A DNA stretch of 64,000 nucleotides from positions 6,949,415 through 7,013,414 of the forward strand of contig CM055745.1 in assembly GCA_029465975.1 (NCBI GenBank). The letters are read 5' to 3'. The DNA comes from Dallia pectoralis. Taxonomy: Eukaryota > Chordata > Actinopteri > Esociformes > Umbridae. A program made the position numbers and the translations under genes. This document shows positions 31,984 to 44,754 of the stretch, in pieces (position 1 is the first letter of the stretch; each line of letters opens with the position of its first letter). The notes beneath the pieces were generated by a model. That model saw only the letters and a program-made list of their open reading frames with translations. It was not told the origin of the DNA and ran no database searches.

Positions 31984-33372
31984 CTTTTAACAAATAAATG
32001 ACCGAATCGAAATAAAATGCAAAGTCGGGTTAAAGCCGATTGAACGGATTTTTTTTTCTTCCAAACACGATGCAAAATATTATAGTTCTGATAATCACGT
32101 CCCTACGGTTGTCTAGCGGTGCTGCACGCAGACATGTTTGTGACGTGGCCAGTGACGTATTATTCGCGCGGCGGTATCATTTAACCGTACACTTACTCAT
32201 ATATCTATGACACTTACTAACATAATGCCAGCTGTGTATTGTGCAAGACTGGACATAGGACAACAAAAAGAGATAAGTGTTTTGTTAACCTGATATGTTA
32301 TATAATAATATAACCTGTTATCTATCTGTTATATAATAAATAGAACTGATGCTATCGGTTACCGTGGCAACAGCCGGCTAGCATTAGCCGCCATGCTAGC
32401 TGGTCAGGTCCACAGCACATGGCATGACCACCCAGAACAGGACACTGGATCAGTGTCGACTGCCTTTACCACTGCCAAGACCAAGACAGGCAGATAACCA
32501 GGGCTATCAAACTGTATTATTTAATTGCCTGTCCTGGAAAACCTACTAGTTATATTGGTTCTATGACAGATGCATAATTTCCTTTCTCTTGATTGGCATG
32601 TCTCCTAAATGTTAACATAGGCCAGTAAAAATGTGTCCCTTTGAAACAGAATGTGACATTTACTACAGAAAGATGGAGGCATATCTAGTTGTGGACAAGA
32701 TGACGTACAGTCAGCCTGCAAACCCATTTTAATGAATAAAACCTTTTAATTCTCAGGTTTCTAACATTTTACAGTAAAAAAAAAAATGCCAACAGCTATG
32801 TCTAACCAGGGAAAATGCCTGCTAGTATCCTGGAAAACAGTAGGGCATCCCGTTCTTATTCTTCAGTTCTGCAGACCTAGATCAAAACCAGCCTGTGACA
32901 AAAAAGTGGCTCAAAACCGACATCTAATGTCCAATTGATTTCATGAAAGCACCACAGGTTCAAAAACGACACCGGTTACGAATGCCTCCGAAGCACAGCA
33001 TCTCTCAGAACAAAACACTTTAAAACATGAAGTAAAAATTGTTCTGATTTAAAAATAATAAAGAAGAAGAAAGAGTAGTAACCAATAATATCAGTTGTTG
33101 CCCGTGGCTGCGTGAGAAGAGGTAAGCATAACATAAGCTGGGTGACCTCTGGGTTGGCAACATTACAATGCTCCTCCACACCCACAAAGAAATACTCTCA
33201 CACACACAAAAGCCACTAGCTCAGCAATCCGTAAGTGCGTTCTCCTTTAGGCGAGCATATACCAAATTAACCTGTTCAGAAGAAGTTGCGAAACAGAATG
33301 TCCACAGATATGCACCGTGTAGACCAGATATGATTGTCAGTTCCAGTGCGTGGGGAAGGGGATCTTCTCTGC
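31984..33372. other. hdac10 5' flank and pus7 3' flank
   Basis: Two TGACGT half sites (32141-32146, 32153-32158) lie about 160-175 bp upstream of the hdac10 ATG in a CpG-containing patch, a possible CRE-type promoter element. No gene seen in the rest. Confidence 0.45.
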
Positions 33373-33378
33373 TTTATT
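33373..33378 (-). terminator. candidate polyadenylation signal of pus7
   Basis: AATAAA on the minus strand, about 40 nt past the pus7 stop codon at 33418-33420. It would give a very short 3' UTR. A more distal site toward 32.3 kb cannot be excluded. Confidence 0.45.
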
Positions 33379-33417
33379 CTATATCTGACCGCATTGTTCA
33401 GCTCTTGCTGTTCTGTG

Positions 33418-36400
33418 TTAGTTGAGCCAGGTGGTGTTGAGCTGAGTCTGGTTCTTGATGCTGGTGTCCATCTTAAGAACCTCTCTGATGGCCATGGTAG
33501 CATAGGTGGAGGGAGGCAGGGAGAACTCCATCCTCAGGGCCTTGTATTTCCCCTCTGGCGGGAGGTGGAGAAATCGACAAAGACGAGTAAGTAAAACCAG
33601 TACCAAGACAGAAAGGGCCACGTTAGAGTGGAGTGAAGATGGTACCGGTAGAACGGAAAGAAACATCAGACCGATTCACGTACGGCAACATAGAACTACA
33701 TCTGACCTTTGTTAAAGACCGGCGCTGGTTGGTTCTCCAGTTTCTCCACATCAGTGTGGACCAGAGAGACCCGATGGTCGTCGTAGTTAATCACCTCCCT
33801 ACAGGAAATGTGATCACACAGGAAACGCATGTTAAAGCGATAATAAAAAATATAACGCTACAATTCATAGAACAACACAAGACAATGTCCCTAGCTCGTT
33901 TTTCGTGCCTTTGGGCCGAGCAGGGCAACTCCCAGAACCATTTGGTGATCTCTATGCAACAGTTTGCACGACCCAACACAGCGGTATTAATCGAGGTGCC
34001 GGTGAGATGGTACCAACCAGCTGACGTCACTGGGCTTGATGAGGATGCGCCTGTAAGCCCCAGCCAGAGAATAGTCCCGCACCCTGTGCCTCATGTTGTC
34101 TATATCCAGGCTGTCAGCACTGAGCATTTCCCTGTAGCCATTACCCACTGTTACAGAGCAGGAGGAAGATAAACATGTGAAAGACAGCACTGCTACCTAA
34201 TGGTGCAAGTGAATACTGCAGTGACATACAAGCTATGGCCAGTTTATACGCTACATAGTCCCGTTTCCGTAGCTTGACATTTAAAGCATGGTTTGACTGA
34301 ACTGTCCAATATTCAAAAGCAGTGACCTAACCTTTGATTGACCCGGTGGGAGGGTATGCGTGTACGTCCGAGGGGACCCGGGGCTATGCGAGTACGTCCG
34401 AGGGGACCCGGGGCTATGCGAGTACGTCCGAGGGGACCCGGGGCTATGCGAGTACGTCCGAGGGGACCCGGGGCTATGCGAGCACGTCCGAGGGGACCAG
34501 GGGCTATGCGAGTACGTCCGAGGGGACCCGGGGCTATGCGAGTACGTCCGAGGGGACCCGGGGCTATGCGAGTACGTCCGAGGGGACCCGGGGCTATGCG
34601 AGTACGTCCGAGGGGACCCGGGGCTATGCGAGTACGTCCGAGGGGACCCGGGGCTATGCGAGTACGTCCGTGGGGACCCGGGGCTATGCGAGTACGTCCG
34701 AGGGGACCCGGGGCTATGCGAGTACGTCCGAGGGGACCCTGGGCTATACGTCCGAGGGGACCCGGGGCTATGCGAGTACGTCCGAGGGGACCCTGGGCTA
34801 TGCGAGTACGTCCGAGGGGACCCTGGGCTATGCGAGTACGTCCGAGGGGACCCGGGGCTATGCGAGTACGTCCGAGGGGACCCGGGGCTATGCCAGCACG
34901 ACCGAGGGGACCCGGGGCTATGAGAGTACCTCCGAGGGGACCCGGGACTATGCCAGCACGACCGATGGGAACGCGGGGCTATGCGAGTACGTCAGAGGGG
35001 ACCCGGGGCTATGCGAGTACATCCGAGGGGACTGATGCTGCTACATAGCTGTTACCATGGTGAGTGGGGTAGATGACATCAAACCCTGGGAGGGGCATCA
35101 CTACATCCTGGATAGAGTGGGTCTCTGCCTCAGCTGCAGACAGAACAAAGGCAGTGCCTGAAAACAGAGAGGGGAAACATGATGCCGAGATGACTTCATT
35201 TAAAGCTCACACAGCACTAACACGGCACAAGTCTAGCTGGCTTTGGTCTTCAGAACCTGGCCGAGAAGTCTTTAGAACTTCAGATCTTTTATGTATACAT
35301 TACAGGTTTTCATTTATGCCATGCATCAGAATAAATACAAATAACAACATAAAATGGACAATTCAATGAGGAATGAAAAGTAAAAATAGAATAACAAAAT
35401 TAAATAATCAAAAAATAAACTTAGCAGTGTGATCAAGTTTAAGCGCTCAGTCATACACTTGTGAAAAGAGAAACGTTTTAGACTGGCTTTAAAAATGGAT
35501 ACATTTGGGGCACGTCTAAGATCTTCTGGTAATTTATTCCAGTTGCATGCAGCGTAACTGCTGAATGCAGCATCACCATGTTTAGTTTTGACTCTGGGCT
35601 CTACTAGCTGTCCTGAGTTCAATGATCTAAGAGCCCTACTCAGCTTATAATCTTTAAACATATCAGAAATGTATTCAGGGCCCAGACCGTTCAGAAATCT
35701 ATTCTGTAACTAACTGGAAGCCAGTGCAAAGATTTAAGAATCAGCTTGATGTGTTCTGTTCTCTTAGTTTTTGTTAACATTCTAGCAGCAGCATTCTGAT
35801 TGAGCTGCAGCTGTTTTACAGTCTTTTTGGGAAGTCCAGTTAAGAGCCCATTACAGTAGTCAACCCTACTGGAGATAAATGCATGGATAAGCTTCGCTTG
35901 GTCTTTTTTCGATACCAGGTCCTTGATTCTGGCTATATTTTCAAGATGATAGAATGCTGTTTTGGTAACCGCTTTGATATGACTGGTGAACATGAGGGGA
36001 GTCTAAAGCTCACTGAAAAGAATAAATAAACTATTGAACTGGCTGAGCACCGTCCACATGCGCATTTTTACCTGGGGTTTATCAAATATTAGTACCCCAC
36101 ATTTCACCTCTTTACTCTGGGTTTATCAAATATTGGTAACCCACATTTCACCTCTTTACTCTGGGTTTATCAAATATTAGTACCCCACATTTCACCTCTT
36201 TACTCTGGGTTTATCAAATATTAGTACCCCACATTTCACCTCTTTACCTGGGGTTTATCAAATATTAGTCTTTACCTCTTTACCTGGGTTTATCAAATAT
36301 TAGTACCTCTTTACCTGGGGTTTATCAAATATTTCACATTTCCTCTTTACCTGGGGTTTATCAAATATTAGTAACCCACGTTTCACCTCTTTACCTGGGG

Positions 36401-39400
36401 TTTATCAAATATTAGTAACCCACGTTTCACCTCTTTACCTGGGGTTTATCAAATATTAGTAACCCACGTTTCACCTCTTTACCTGGGGTTTATCAAATAT
36501 TAGTACCAAACATTTCACCTCTTTACTCTGGGTTTATCAAATATTAGTAAAACGTTTCACCTCTTTACCTGGGGTTTATCAAATATTAGTAACCCACGTT
36601 TCACCTCTTTACCTGGGGTTTATCAAATATTAGTAACCCACGTTTCACCTCTTTACGCTGGGTTTATCAAATATTAGTACCAAACATTTCACCTCTTTAC
36701 TCTGGGTTTATCAAATATTAGTAAGCCACGTTTTACCTCTTTACCTGGGGTTTATCAAATATTAGTAAGCCACGTTTCACCTCTTTACCTGGGGTTTATC
36801 AAATATTAGTAACCCACGTTTCACCTCTTTACCTGGGGTTTATCAAATATTAGTACCCCACATTTCACCTCTTTACTCTGGGTTTATCAAATATTAGTAC
36901 CAAACATTTCACCTCTTTACCTGGGGTTTATCAAATATTAGTACCCCACGTTTCGCCTCTTTACCTGGGGTTTATCAAATATTAGTAACAAACATTTCAC
37001 CTCTTTACCTGGGGTTTATCAAATATTAGTAACCCACATTTTACGTCTTTACCTGGGGTTTATCAAATATTAGTAACCCACATTTCACCTCTTTACTCTG
37101 GGTTTATCAAATATTAATAACCCACCTGTCACCTCTTTACCTGGGGTTTATCAAATATTAGTAACCCACGTTTCACCTCTTTACCTGGGGTTTATCAAAT
37201 ATTAGTAACCCACGTTTCACCTCTTTACCTGGGGTTTATCAAATATTAGTAACCCACGTTTCACCTCTTTACCTGGGGTTTATCAAATATTAGTAACCCA
37301 CGTTTCACCTCTTTACCTGGGGTTTATCAAATATTAGTACCCCACATTTCACCTCTTTACTCTGGGTTTATCAAATATTAGTACCAAACATTTCACCTCT
37401 TTACTCTGGGTTTATCAAATATTAGTACCAAACATTTCACCTCTTTACCTGGGGTTTATCAAATATTAGTAACCCACGTTTCACCTCTTTACCTGGGGTT
37501 TATCAAATATTAGTAACCCACGTTTCACCTCTTTACCTGGGGTTTATCAAATATTAGTAACCCACGTTTCACCTCTTTACCTGGGGTTTATCAAATATTA
37601 GTACCCCACATTTCACCTCTTTACTCTGGGTTTATCAAATATTAGTACCAAACATTTCACCTCTTTACCTGGGGTTTATCAAACATTAGTAACCCACATT
37701 TTACCTCTTTACCTGGGGTTTATCAAATATTAGTACCCCACGTTTCACCTCTTTACTCTGGGTTTATCAAATATTAGTACCAAACATTTCACCTCTTTAC
37801 CTGGGGTTTATCAAATATTAGTAACCCACATTTTACGTCTTTACCTGGGGTTTATCAAATATTAGTAACCCACATTTCACCTCTTTACTCTGGGTTTATC
37901 AAATATTAATAACCCACGTGTCACCTCTTTACCTGGGGTTTATCAAATATTAGTAACCCACGTTTCACCTCTTTACCTGGGGTTTATCAAATATTAGTAA
38001 CCCACGTTTCACCTCTTTACCTGGGGTTTATCAAATATTAGTAACCCACGTTTCACCTCTTTACCTGGGGTTTATCAAATATTAGTACCCCACATTTCAC
38101 CTCTTTACTCTGGGTTTATCAAATATTAGTACCAAACATTTCACCTCTTTACCTGGGGTTTATCAAACATTAGTAACCCACATTTTACCTCTTTACTCTG
38201 GGTTTATCAAATATTAGTAACCCACGTTTCACCTCTTTACCTGGGGTTTATCAAATATTAGTGTCAACGATCACAGTTCCATTACCAACAGCAGAACGAT
38301 GGAGATCCTACCTCCCCGGAGCACCAGATCTCCTTCCACAGCCTTCAGGCCAAAGGCCTCGATACGTCTGCTGACCATGGTGTTCCACATGAAGCTCTGG
38401 TAACTATGGATGTACATCAGCCGGTTGTTACGGGGGATCTACCAGACGGGAGGAACAGAGCCTTAGAACAACACACCTTTACTGAATCATTGTCAGTCGT
38501 CCTGGACCATTGACAAAAGACCGTTCTCGGGAAAGCGGGATGAGGTTACCATGGCGAAAGCTGTGACGATGTTCTTCTTGCCGTACATGGACAGTCCGCG
38601 GAGCAGCTGGCCCTCCACACAGCGTTTGACGGGCAGCTTCTTCAGCGCCGCCTCAGGGTCCTGGGACTGGGCCCACTCCTCGCGGCACTTCACCAGGTAG
38701 CCCTTTTCCGCTGAGGAGAAACGGCACGCGGTAGACCACAGGTTAACACTTCACCTGGCCGTGACGCCAGCCACCTAGTCCGTCCGGCGGCTGGCGGAAA
38801 CACAAATTGCATTGACTATAAGGAATGAACGTGGGTGGGGGGGAGTCACCTCCGGGGCGAGGCTTGAGGATCAGGTCGATCACTTCGGTCCAGTTGTTCT
38901 GCAGGATGGCCCTGGTCCAAACAGGAAGACACAGTCAGCACCTGCTGACCAGAAGGCCACAACACACCGACGGGTACAGCCGACTTGCCGATCCGATCAC
39001 CTTCTAATGCCATTAACTAATAGTGTGTGATAGTGGTGAATGTCCTTACTTGCCAACCTGGTATGTGGGCACGGCGGTGGTGCCAAAGCGCTGCATGCCG
39101 TAATAGTTGATGAATCCTGTGTCTCTGAGGGAGGTCATGGCCTGCTGGACCTGCTCTACGGTTCCTGTGACGTTCCTGGGCGAGACGCGCATCACACAGG
39201 CCACATTACAGGGTCACTTCAGATAGTCCGGCTTGGCAACGAGGAGGGGGACACACAGATTGATGTTCCACTGACCTGATGACGACAGTGAAGTGATTGC
39301 CCTGAAGTTCCCCCAGCTTCAGAGGGTGTTTCTTGTAGCAAAAGTTTCCCAGCTTGAAGTTGGTGAGGCACTTGTTGAGGTGAGACAGTCTCTCTGCTGT

Positions 39401-42400
39401 TATCCTAAAGGTCAGACAAGGTAGAAACATAATCAGATCTCAATTAGCTATGGAATTCTGAATTGGAAAGCAGGTGATTTTGATGACATGGCACGTATGT
39501 TGGTACATACATGACATGGCACGTATGTTGGCACATACAAAGTACAATTTTAGGGGACAATGTTCGACTCGACAGCGCCACTTCCACACCCAGTGGCCAG
39601 AAAATTCGGCCTAAGCAAAATGCACATGTTGTCCATTATAAGAGCAGGAGGCCAACACACTTACTTGAGAACAGCAATCTCCTGCACAGTGATAGCTCTC
39701 TTGTCTTTCGTCCCCATGTAGGAGAAGACATTGGGCCTCAAGCTGGAAAAAGAAAGCAGAGAACACAAAAGTGTACTGAAGATGTATTTCATATATTGTT
39801 GGAGAAACACTAAATGAAATTACGTGTTTTATACCGGAGGAACTTAGAAAGCACGTTAATGGCCTCCATGGTGTCCTTGTTCTCCTTGTGGAGGACGAAA
39901 TGGCAGAACGCCCCGCGGCTCTTTGGCCAGGAGTGTTTCCTGGGAGCTGTACATGGGGAAAGGTGAGGACAGAAGATGTTTGTGGAGCTTCAGGCACATA
40001 GACTGCTGTCACCAGAGGACACCAACATGACTAGCTCCTTTCTCTTTTAGGGCAGAGACACCCCTTTCCTGTTCAGGTCAGAGGCACCCCTTTCATGTTC
40101 AGGTCAGAGACACCCCTTTCCTGTTCAGGTCAGAGGCACCCCTTTCCGGTTCAGGTCAGAGGCACCCCTTTCCTGTTCAGGTCAGAGGCACCCCTTTCCT
40201 GTTCAGGTCAGAGGCACCCCTTTCCTGTTCAGGTCAGAGGCACCCCTTTCCTGTTCAGGTCAGAGGCACCCCTTTCCTGTTCAGGTCAGAGGCACCCCTT
40301 TCCTGTTCAGGTCAGAGGCACCCCTTTCCTGTTCAGGTCAGAGGCACCCCTTTCCTGTTCAGGTCAGAGGCACCCCTTTCCTGTTCAGGTCAGAGACACC
40401 CCTTTCCTGTTCAAGTCAGAGACACCCATTTCTTGTTAACAAAGGGCACCAACCACTAGATGGACGCATGTTATGCCAGAAGCATCCAAAGACATCCATT
40501 CAAATAAATGCTACACTCCAACAATCATTCCCCATTGCTTACAAATTTCCCAATAAAGCTTTATCTTCCTTACTTTGAATAATACGACAGACATCCACCA
40601 CACTGTGATAGCAGTCATACCAGTGAAGGACAGAGGTTAAACCGGGTACACTTTCTGCCAGCTAACATTTAATTAAAACTCACCACGCAAACCCTGTTCG
40701 AACACAGGTCAAACATTTCCTGGATATTCCACCCAGTCCTTCTAGACTAATGACACCTTGAGAGTCGACGTGACGTTTAAAAACCACAACCCATTACAAA
40801 GCGGGTCTTCTGAAACCACCAGCCACTGTATCAGCACAGTGGGTGAGAGATTCTTACCTGCAGCAGTTTTGACCTCTGTCCATCAGAGAATAGCAAAGGA
40901 ATAGGACATAAACGGTAGAGGTTACTAGAAGGGAGCCAGAGGCCGCTCTACAGACCGGCAGTAGTGGTACTGTTGGCATGCAGGTGGTATGTCTCCACCA
41001 TGCTCTGTGTGCCACGGGTATGACGGGCAGCCACGGATAGATGACTGACCACAGGGCTGTCAGACCTTCTGAGGAAGCCTACTTACTTCACTTGGTGATA
41101 TGAACAATTACACCATCTGAACTGATCTCTAGCCCGGTGATTGATTGTGGAATCCAGGAAGTCCTACGATTGACACAGGTCTATTTGACCTCTGAATAAA
41201 CGGGTGGGTCTGGCTCTGCTGTAAGTGTCAACATGCAGGTGTGTGTGTGTGGCCACCTGCGACATGCACCCTACATATGACACAGAGCCTAACCCAGGAT
41301 GCACCCTAAATATGAGAGAGCTTAACCCAGTATGCACCCTACATGACAGAGCTTAACCCAGTATGCACCCTACATGACAGAGCTTAACCCAGTATGCACC
41401 CTACATATGACACAGAGCCTAACCCAGGATGCACCCTACATATGACACAGAGCTTAACCCAGGATGCACCCTACATATGACACAGAGCCTAACCCAGTAT
41501 GCACCCTACATATGACCCAGGATGCACCCTACATATGACACAGAGCTTAACCCAGGATGCACCCTACATATGACACAGAGCTTAACCCAGTATGCACCCT
41601 ACATATGACAGAGCTTAACCCAGTATGCTCCCTACATATGACACAGAGCTTAACCCAGTATGCACCCTACATATGACACAGAGCTTAACCCAGCATGCAC
41701 CCTACATATGACACAGAGCCTAACCCAGGATGCACCCTACATATGACAGAGCTTAACCCAGTATGCACCCTACATATGACAGAGCTTAACCCAGTAGCTG
41801 CTGGGCTGTGACAGACACATGCGGCGAGAGGCACGAGACCAAGCTGAACCCATGCAGCACAACCATATCCCGACCAATCTGAGACAACGGATACCGTCCG
41901 GAGCACGTTCACACAAACAAGAACGTGAACTGTTGCTGAGATTTTACACTGCAATAACAAATCGAAGACAGACAGACAGAGACAGACAAAATGCAGAAGA
42001 GACAGAATCTTCTTAGCCATGGTTTCCCAGGTCCTGTACCTGCAAGGGCTTTCTTCCCAGCTGCATGGTAAGCCACGATATACTTCTTCCCGTCCCGCTC
42101 CTCCGTCTTGGTCTCCAGTCCAGGGTAAAGGGTCTTAATAGTTTTGTGGACCAGGGTCCGTTTCTCTTTTGTGTAATCCGCCACCTGTGAGCAGAAACAT
42201 CATACACTGTCTGTCGATTGCCGTGAACGTGGTCAGATCTGTCTAGGCAGCAAATTGTACGGGTGACATCAAATAACAAACCCCTGTCGGGCTTCTGGTG
42301 AAAACAGTGGATGTTCGCACCTCAATAGAGACACTGTCCTCTTTGTTCTTAAACTGTTGCAGCTGCGACATCTCCTGTTTTTGTTCCTCCGTCAGAACCT

Positions 42401-42707
42401 GGGACTCGGTCTGGTCCGGTGACTCTGCTGCAGCCTCCTAGCACAAGAGAAGACCAACATTACAGCAGCTCCATAATAACTAGTGGGCGTTTTTATATTA
42501 GTCTGAACCCTGTAACTGGGGATTAGTGCAGATGACGTGTGTTTGCTCACCGGTTCATCCTCCGGAACAGAGAGATCGTCTAACCGCACAGTCTTGCCTT
42601 CTTTGTTGATCTCGTGCACCACAAAGTCAGAGTACCTTAAACACCACAGAGCAGGATGATCTACCAGTCTTCATGAAACAAACACACACACACACACACA
42701 CACAGAG

Positions 42708-42739
<32 letters not shown>

Positions 42740-43383
42740 ACAGAGACACACACACACAGAGACAAAGACACACAGAGGCAGACACACACACAGACACACA
42801 CACACACACACACACACACAGAGGCAGACACACACACACACAGAGGCAGACACACACACACAGAGGCAGACACACACACACAGAGGCAGACACACACACA
42901 CACACACACACACACAGAGGCAGACACACACACACAGAGAGAGACAGACACACACACACAGAGACAGACACACACACACACACTGTTCAGGCCACACTAA
43001 ACGAAGACAGGAATCAGTATGAACCTTTCTTTGAGGATCCCAGAGAAGCCCTCGTGTCCACTGACAAACTTCAGAATGCCCACGTCAAGCTCCGTGAGGC
43101 CGTACTTCATCATCTCCGCAAAGGCCTCGCCCGACCCCACCGCTTCCACCTCTCCGTCCTCCTCCAAGGTCTCAGGCTCCTCCACCTCCCCGTCCTCCTC
43201 CAGGGGCGCCGGCTCCTCCCCTTCCTCACCCTGGGCCAGCTTGAGAGAGAGACCTCCACCGTTTTTCTCATCTTGGTGGACTCTGGGTCTCTTGCTGCTG
43301 TGGTTTGCCTCTTCCTCCAAGGCAGGGCATGCCCGCTTCTCTCCCCCAGGGACAGGGACCTGCATGGGCTCTGTGTCCGCCAT
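33418..43383 (-). CDS. pus7: pseudouridylate synthase 7 (TruD family), complete, 15 coding exons
   Basis: TruD-family enzyme that converts uridine to pseudouridine in tRNA, mRNA and small RNAs. Exons in transcript order: 43025-43383, 42551-42635, 42321-42437, 42040-42184, 39835-39946, 39665-39742, 39276-39404, 39050-39175, 38850-38911, 38550-38710, 38312-38438, 35056-35133, 34018-34147, 33707-33798, 33418-33554; 1,938 nt, 645 aa (human about 661). The N terminus is acidic and low complexity, then EAFAEMMKYGLTELDVGILK. The catalytic motif GTKDKRA (Asp about 286) is in exon 39665-39742, the NYYGMQRFG motif in 39050-39175, and the C terminus is TSIKNQTQLNTTWLN. The ATG at 43381-43383 is chosen because an upstream in-frame ATG lies inside a pyrimidine-rich acceptor (CTCTCCACCACAG) about 10 nt upstream, so the 5' leader is spliced. 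Introns contain five large repeat arrays and a LINE fragment. It is divergent from srpk2. Confidence 0.97.
34347..35035. repeat. 30-bp GC-rich minisatellite, about 23 copies, in a pus7 intron
   Basis: Unit GGGGACCCGGGGCTATGCGA then GTACGTCCGA. Two runs of four G per unit on the plus strand. The unit is a multiple of three, so all plus frames stay open; not a gene. It begins about 20 nt inside the intron after exon 35056-35133. Confidence 0.97.
35330..36010 (-). mobile_element. LINE 3' fragment, L2/CR1-like reverse-transcriptase C terminus
   Basis: Minus-strand frames read HIKAVTKTAFYHLENIARIK, HAFISSRVDYCNGLLTGLPK, QLNQNAAARMLTKTKRTEHI and SLHWLPVSYRIDF, then after a break LNGLGPEYISDMFKDYKLSR and NWNKLPEDLRRAPNVSIFK. 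This is the C-terminal region of fish L2-like LINE proteins. About nine codons (KILLLTYKA in the family) are lost at about 35690 with a frame change. 5' truncated; inside a pus7 intron. Confidence 0.85.
36068..38262. repeat. 44-bp minisatellite, about 50 copies, in a pus7 intron
   Basis: Unit TTTACCTGGGGTTTATCAAA then TATTAGTAACCCACGTTTCA and CCTC; a second type has TTTACTCTGGGTTT. In the pus7 sense it reads TTACTAATATTTGATAAACC then CCAGGTAAAG. It lies about 50 nt after the donor of exon 38312-38438. Confidence 0.97.
40052..40437. repeat. 26-bp minisatellite, about 15 copies, in a pus7 intron
   Basis: Unit CCCCTTTCCTGTTCAGGTCA then GAGGCA, very homogeneous; about 100 nt upstream of the acceptor of exon 39835-39946. 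Confidence 0.97.
41265..41797. repeat. 35-bp minisatellite (TATGCACCCTACATATGACA family), first locus
   Basis: Unit TAACCCAGTATGCACCCTAC then ATATGACACAGAGCT, about 15 copies, in a pus7 intron. The same unit makes up the array at 44755-45962. Confidence 0.96.
42679..42983. repeat. (CA)n/(CAGAGGCAGA) tract in a pus7 intron
   Basis: CA runs interrupted by GAGGCAGACA at nearly regular spacing, between pus7 exons 43025-43383 and 42551-42635. Confidence 0.95.
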
Positions 43384-44305
43384 AGGGAACAAGCTGTGGT
43401 GGAGAGACAATAGAGAGCGACTTGCTCAACACCTCCACTACCATGGGTGACCACCTGCCTTACGGAAATATTATAACATGTGTGTCGGGGTAAACACTTG
43501 ACTAACAGCTTACGGAAAAAGGGCTTGAAAGGATGCTCTGTTTCTTGCGGATTCCTGGTGCTTGAATGTCAGTCGAGGAAGATGGTGTGTGTGTGATATT
43601 TCAAATCAACGGTTATCTAAAGGAAATTAGATAAGCATAAAAATTACAGGGAGATGATTTGCCATGTGTAGGTGATTGCTAGTGTTGACCAATACTACAG
43701 GTACACATCGTATCGGACATGTTAAACAACATATCGCCATCTAAAAATATTCTTATAGACCGCGTACTATTTACTGAGACCTTCAGTGTGAGTATTCTAG
43801 CTAATAGCTGGCACTCACCTAAAAGCCGTGTTGATAACCTGTGATTTGCCAACTGTTACTACAAATAACCCAGACAATGTAAGCATGACACAAGGACGGT
43901 CGGCTGGTTCTATATTTTGGATGAAACAGCGTACTGCAGTACGATCGTACTTAAAAGCAGAGACCGTAAATAACCACTGGAGTACACTGTGTCGAGCCTA
44001 AAGTGCTAACATTACGTCAGAACCCAGTTCAATTTATTAACAAACTAAGTAAACTTAATGACAGACAGTTAGGAAACTGGTTCCATAGACTGCGAACAGA
44101 TGCCAATGTCTGATGGCATCTTCAACTGGCCCGCTAGATAACTTGTGTACCATAAACTAGGCTAGTAGTACCCAGCGAGCTAACGATAACCTCAGCAATA
44201 TGCTAATTTTAACATGGACCGATAACCGACAGAAACCCCAGTAGTATTACCTGACTATGAAACACTGACATGAAATTATTCAAAACATTTCTCAATCTGG
44301 TTTAC
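43384..44305. other. pus7 5' intron
   Basis: Intron between the proposed leader exon and the first coding exon; nothing else recognised. Confidence 0.5.
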
Positions 44306-44370
44306 CTGCTCGTACAAAGCGTCAGTAGAGAGCGCAGAGGAGAAGTACGCTAGCGCTCGTAAACACGTGT
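44306..44370 (-). other. pus7: probable non-coding first exon of pus7
   Basis: The coding exon of pus7 is preceded by an acceptor, so an upstream leader exon is needed. On the minus strand, CGTACAAAGCGTC and flanking bases run into GAGCAG followed by a GTAAAC donor at 44300-44305. The upper limit is not defined; about 44370 is a guess from the change to a (GT)n tract. No transcript evidence. Confidence 0.45.
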
Positions 44371-44374
44371 AGTG

Positions 44375-44500
44375 TGTGTGTGTGTGTGTGTGTGTCTGCG
44401 AATCCGGAAGTGAACGCTTCCCATATCAAACGCTGATTGGCTAAAGGGCATGTCAATCTGAATGATCCGCTGCTCTTTCGCGCAATGTTTGGATAAACAA
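44375..44500 (-). promoter_or_regulatory. candidate pus7 promoter
   Basis: Just upstream of the proposed leader exon lie an ETS-type site (CCGGAAGTG, about 44404-44412) and a CCAAT-type GATTGGCT (about 44434-44441), in a TATA-less, CpG-containing stretch. These elements are typical of housekeeping promoters. The assignment is by position and motif only. Confidence 0.4.
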
Positions 44501-44754
44501 AGCCCCCCATATTATGGTTAGGGAGATTTGGTATTTATTTTTTGCTCTACACAGAAAATATGAATTCGAAATAAAACACTGATAAAGGTGTTTAGGTTCT
44601 CTTTGGATTGTGAGCTTTAATTTCAAGGTATTTGTTTACTTGTTTAATTTTCCCATAAAGAAATTATTTTTTTAGGATGTTGGCCACTAAAGGTAGGCTT
44701 TTGTCAGTCAAGTGTGTTCCAGCACATTATTTCTGCAGGCATAAGACAACGGTA

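Noticed and set aside
34334..35048. Three plus-strand frames of 187-236 codons with a 10-residue period
   Set aside because: Stop-free 30-bp array inside a pus7 intron on the opposite strand; not a repeat protein.
43384..43410. Earlier in-frame ATG for pus7 (MSLHHS...)
   Set aside because: It lies within the pyrimidine-rich acceptor of the first coding exon, so it is intronic.
42997..43454. Plus-strand frames opposite the first pus7 exon
   Set aside because: Shadows of the acidic N-terminal pus7 exon on the minus strand.
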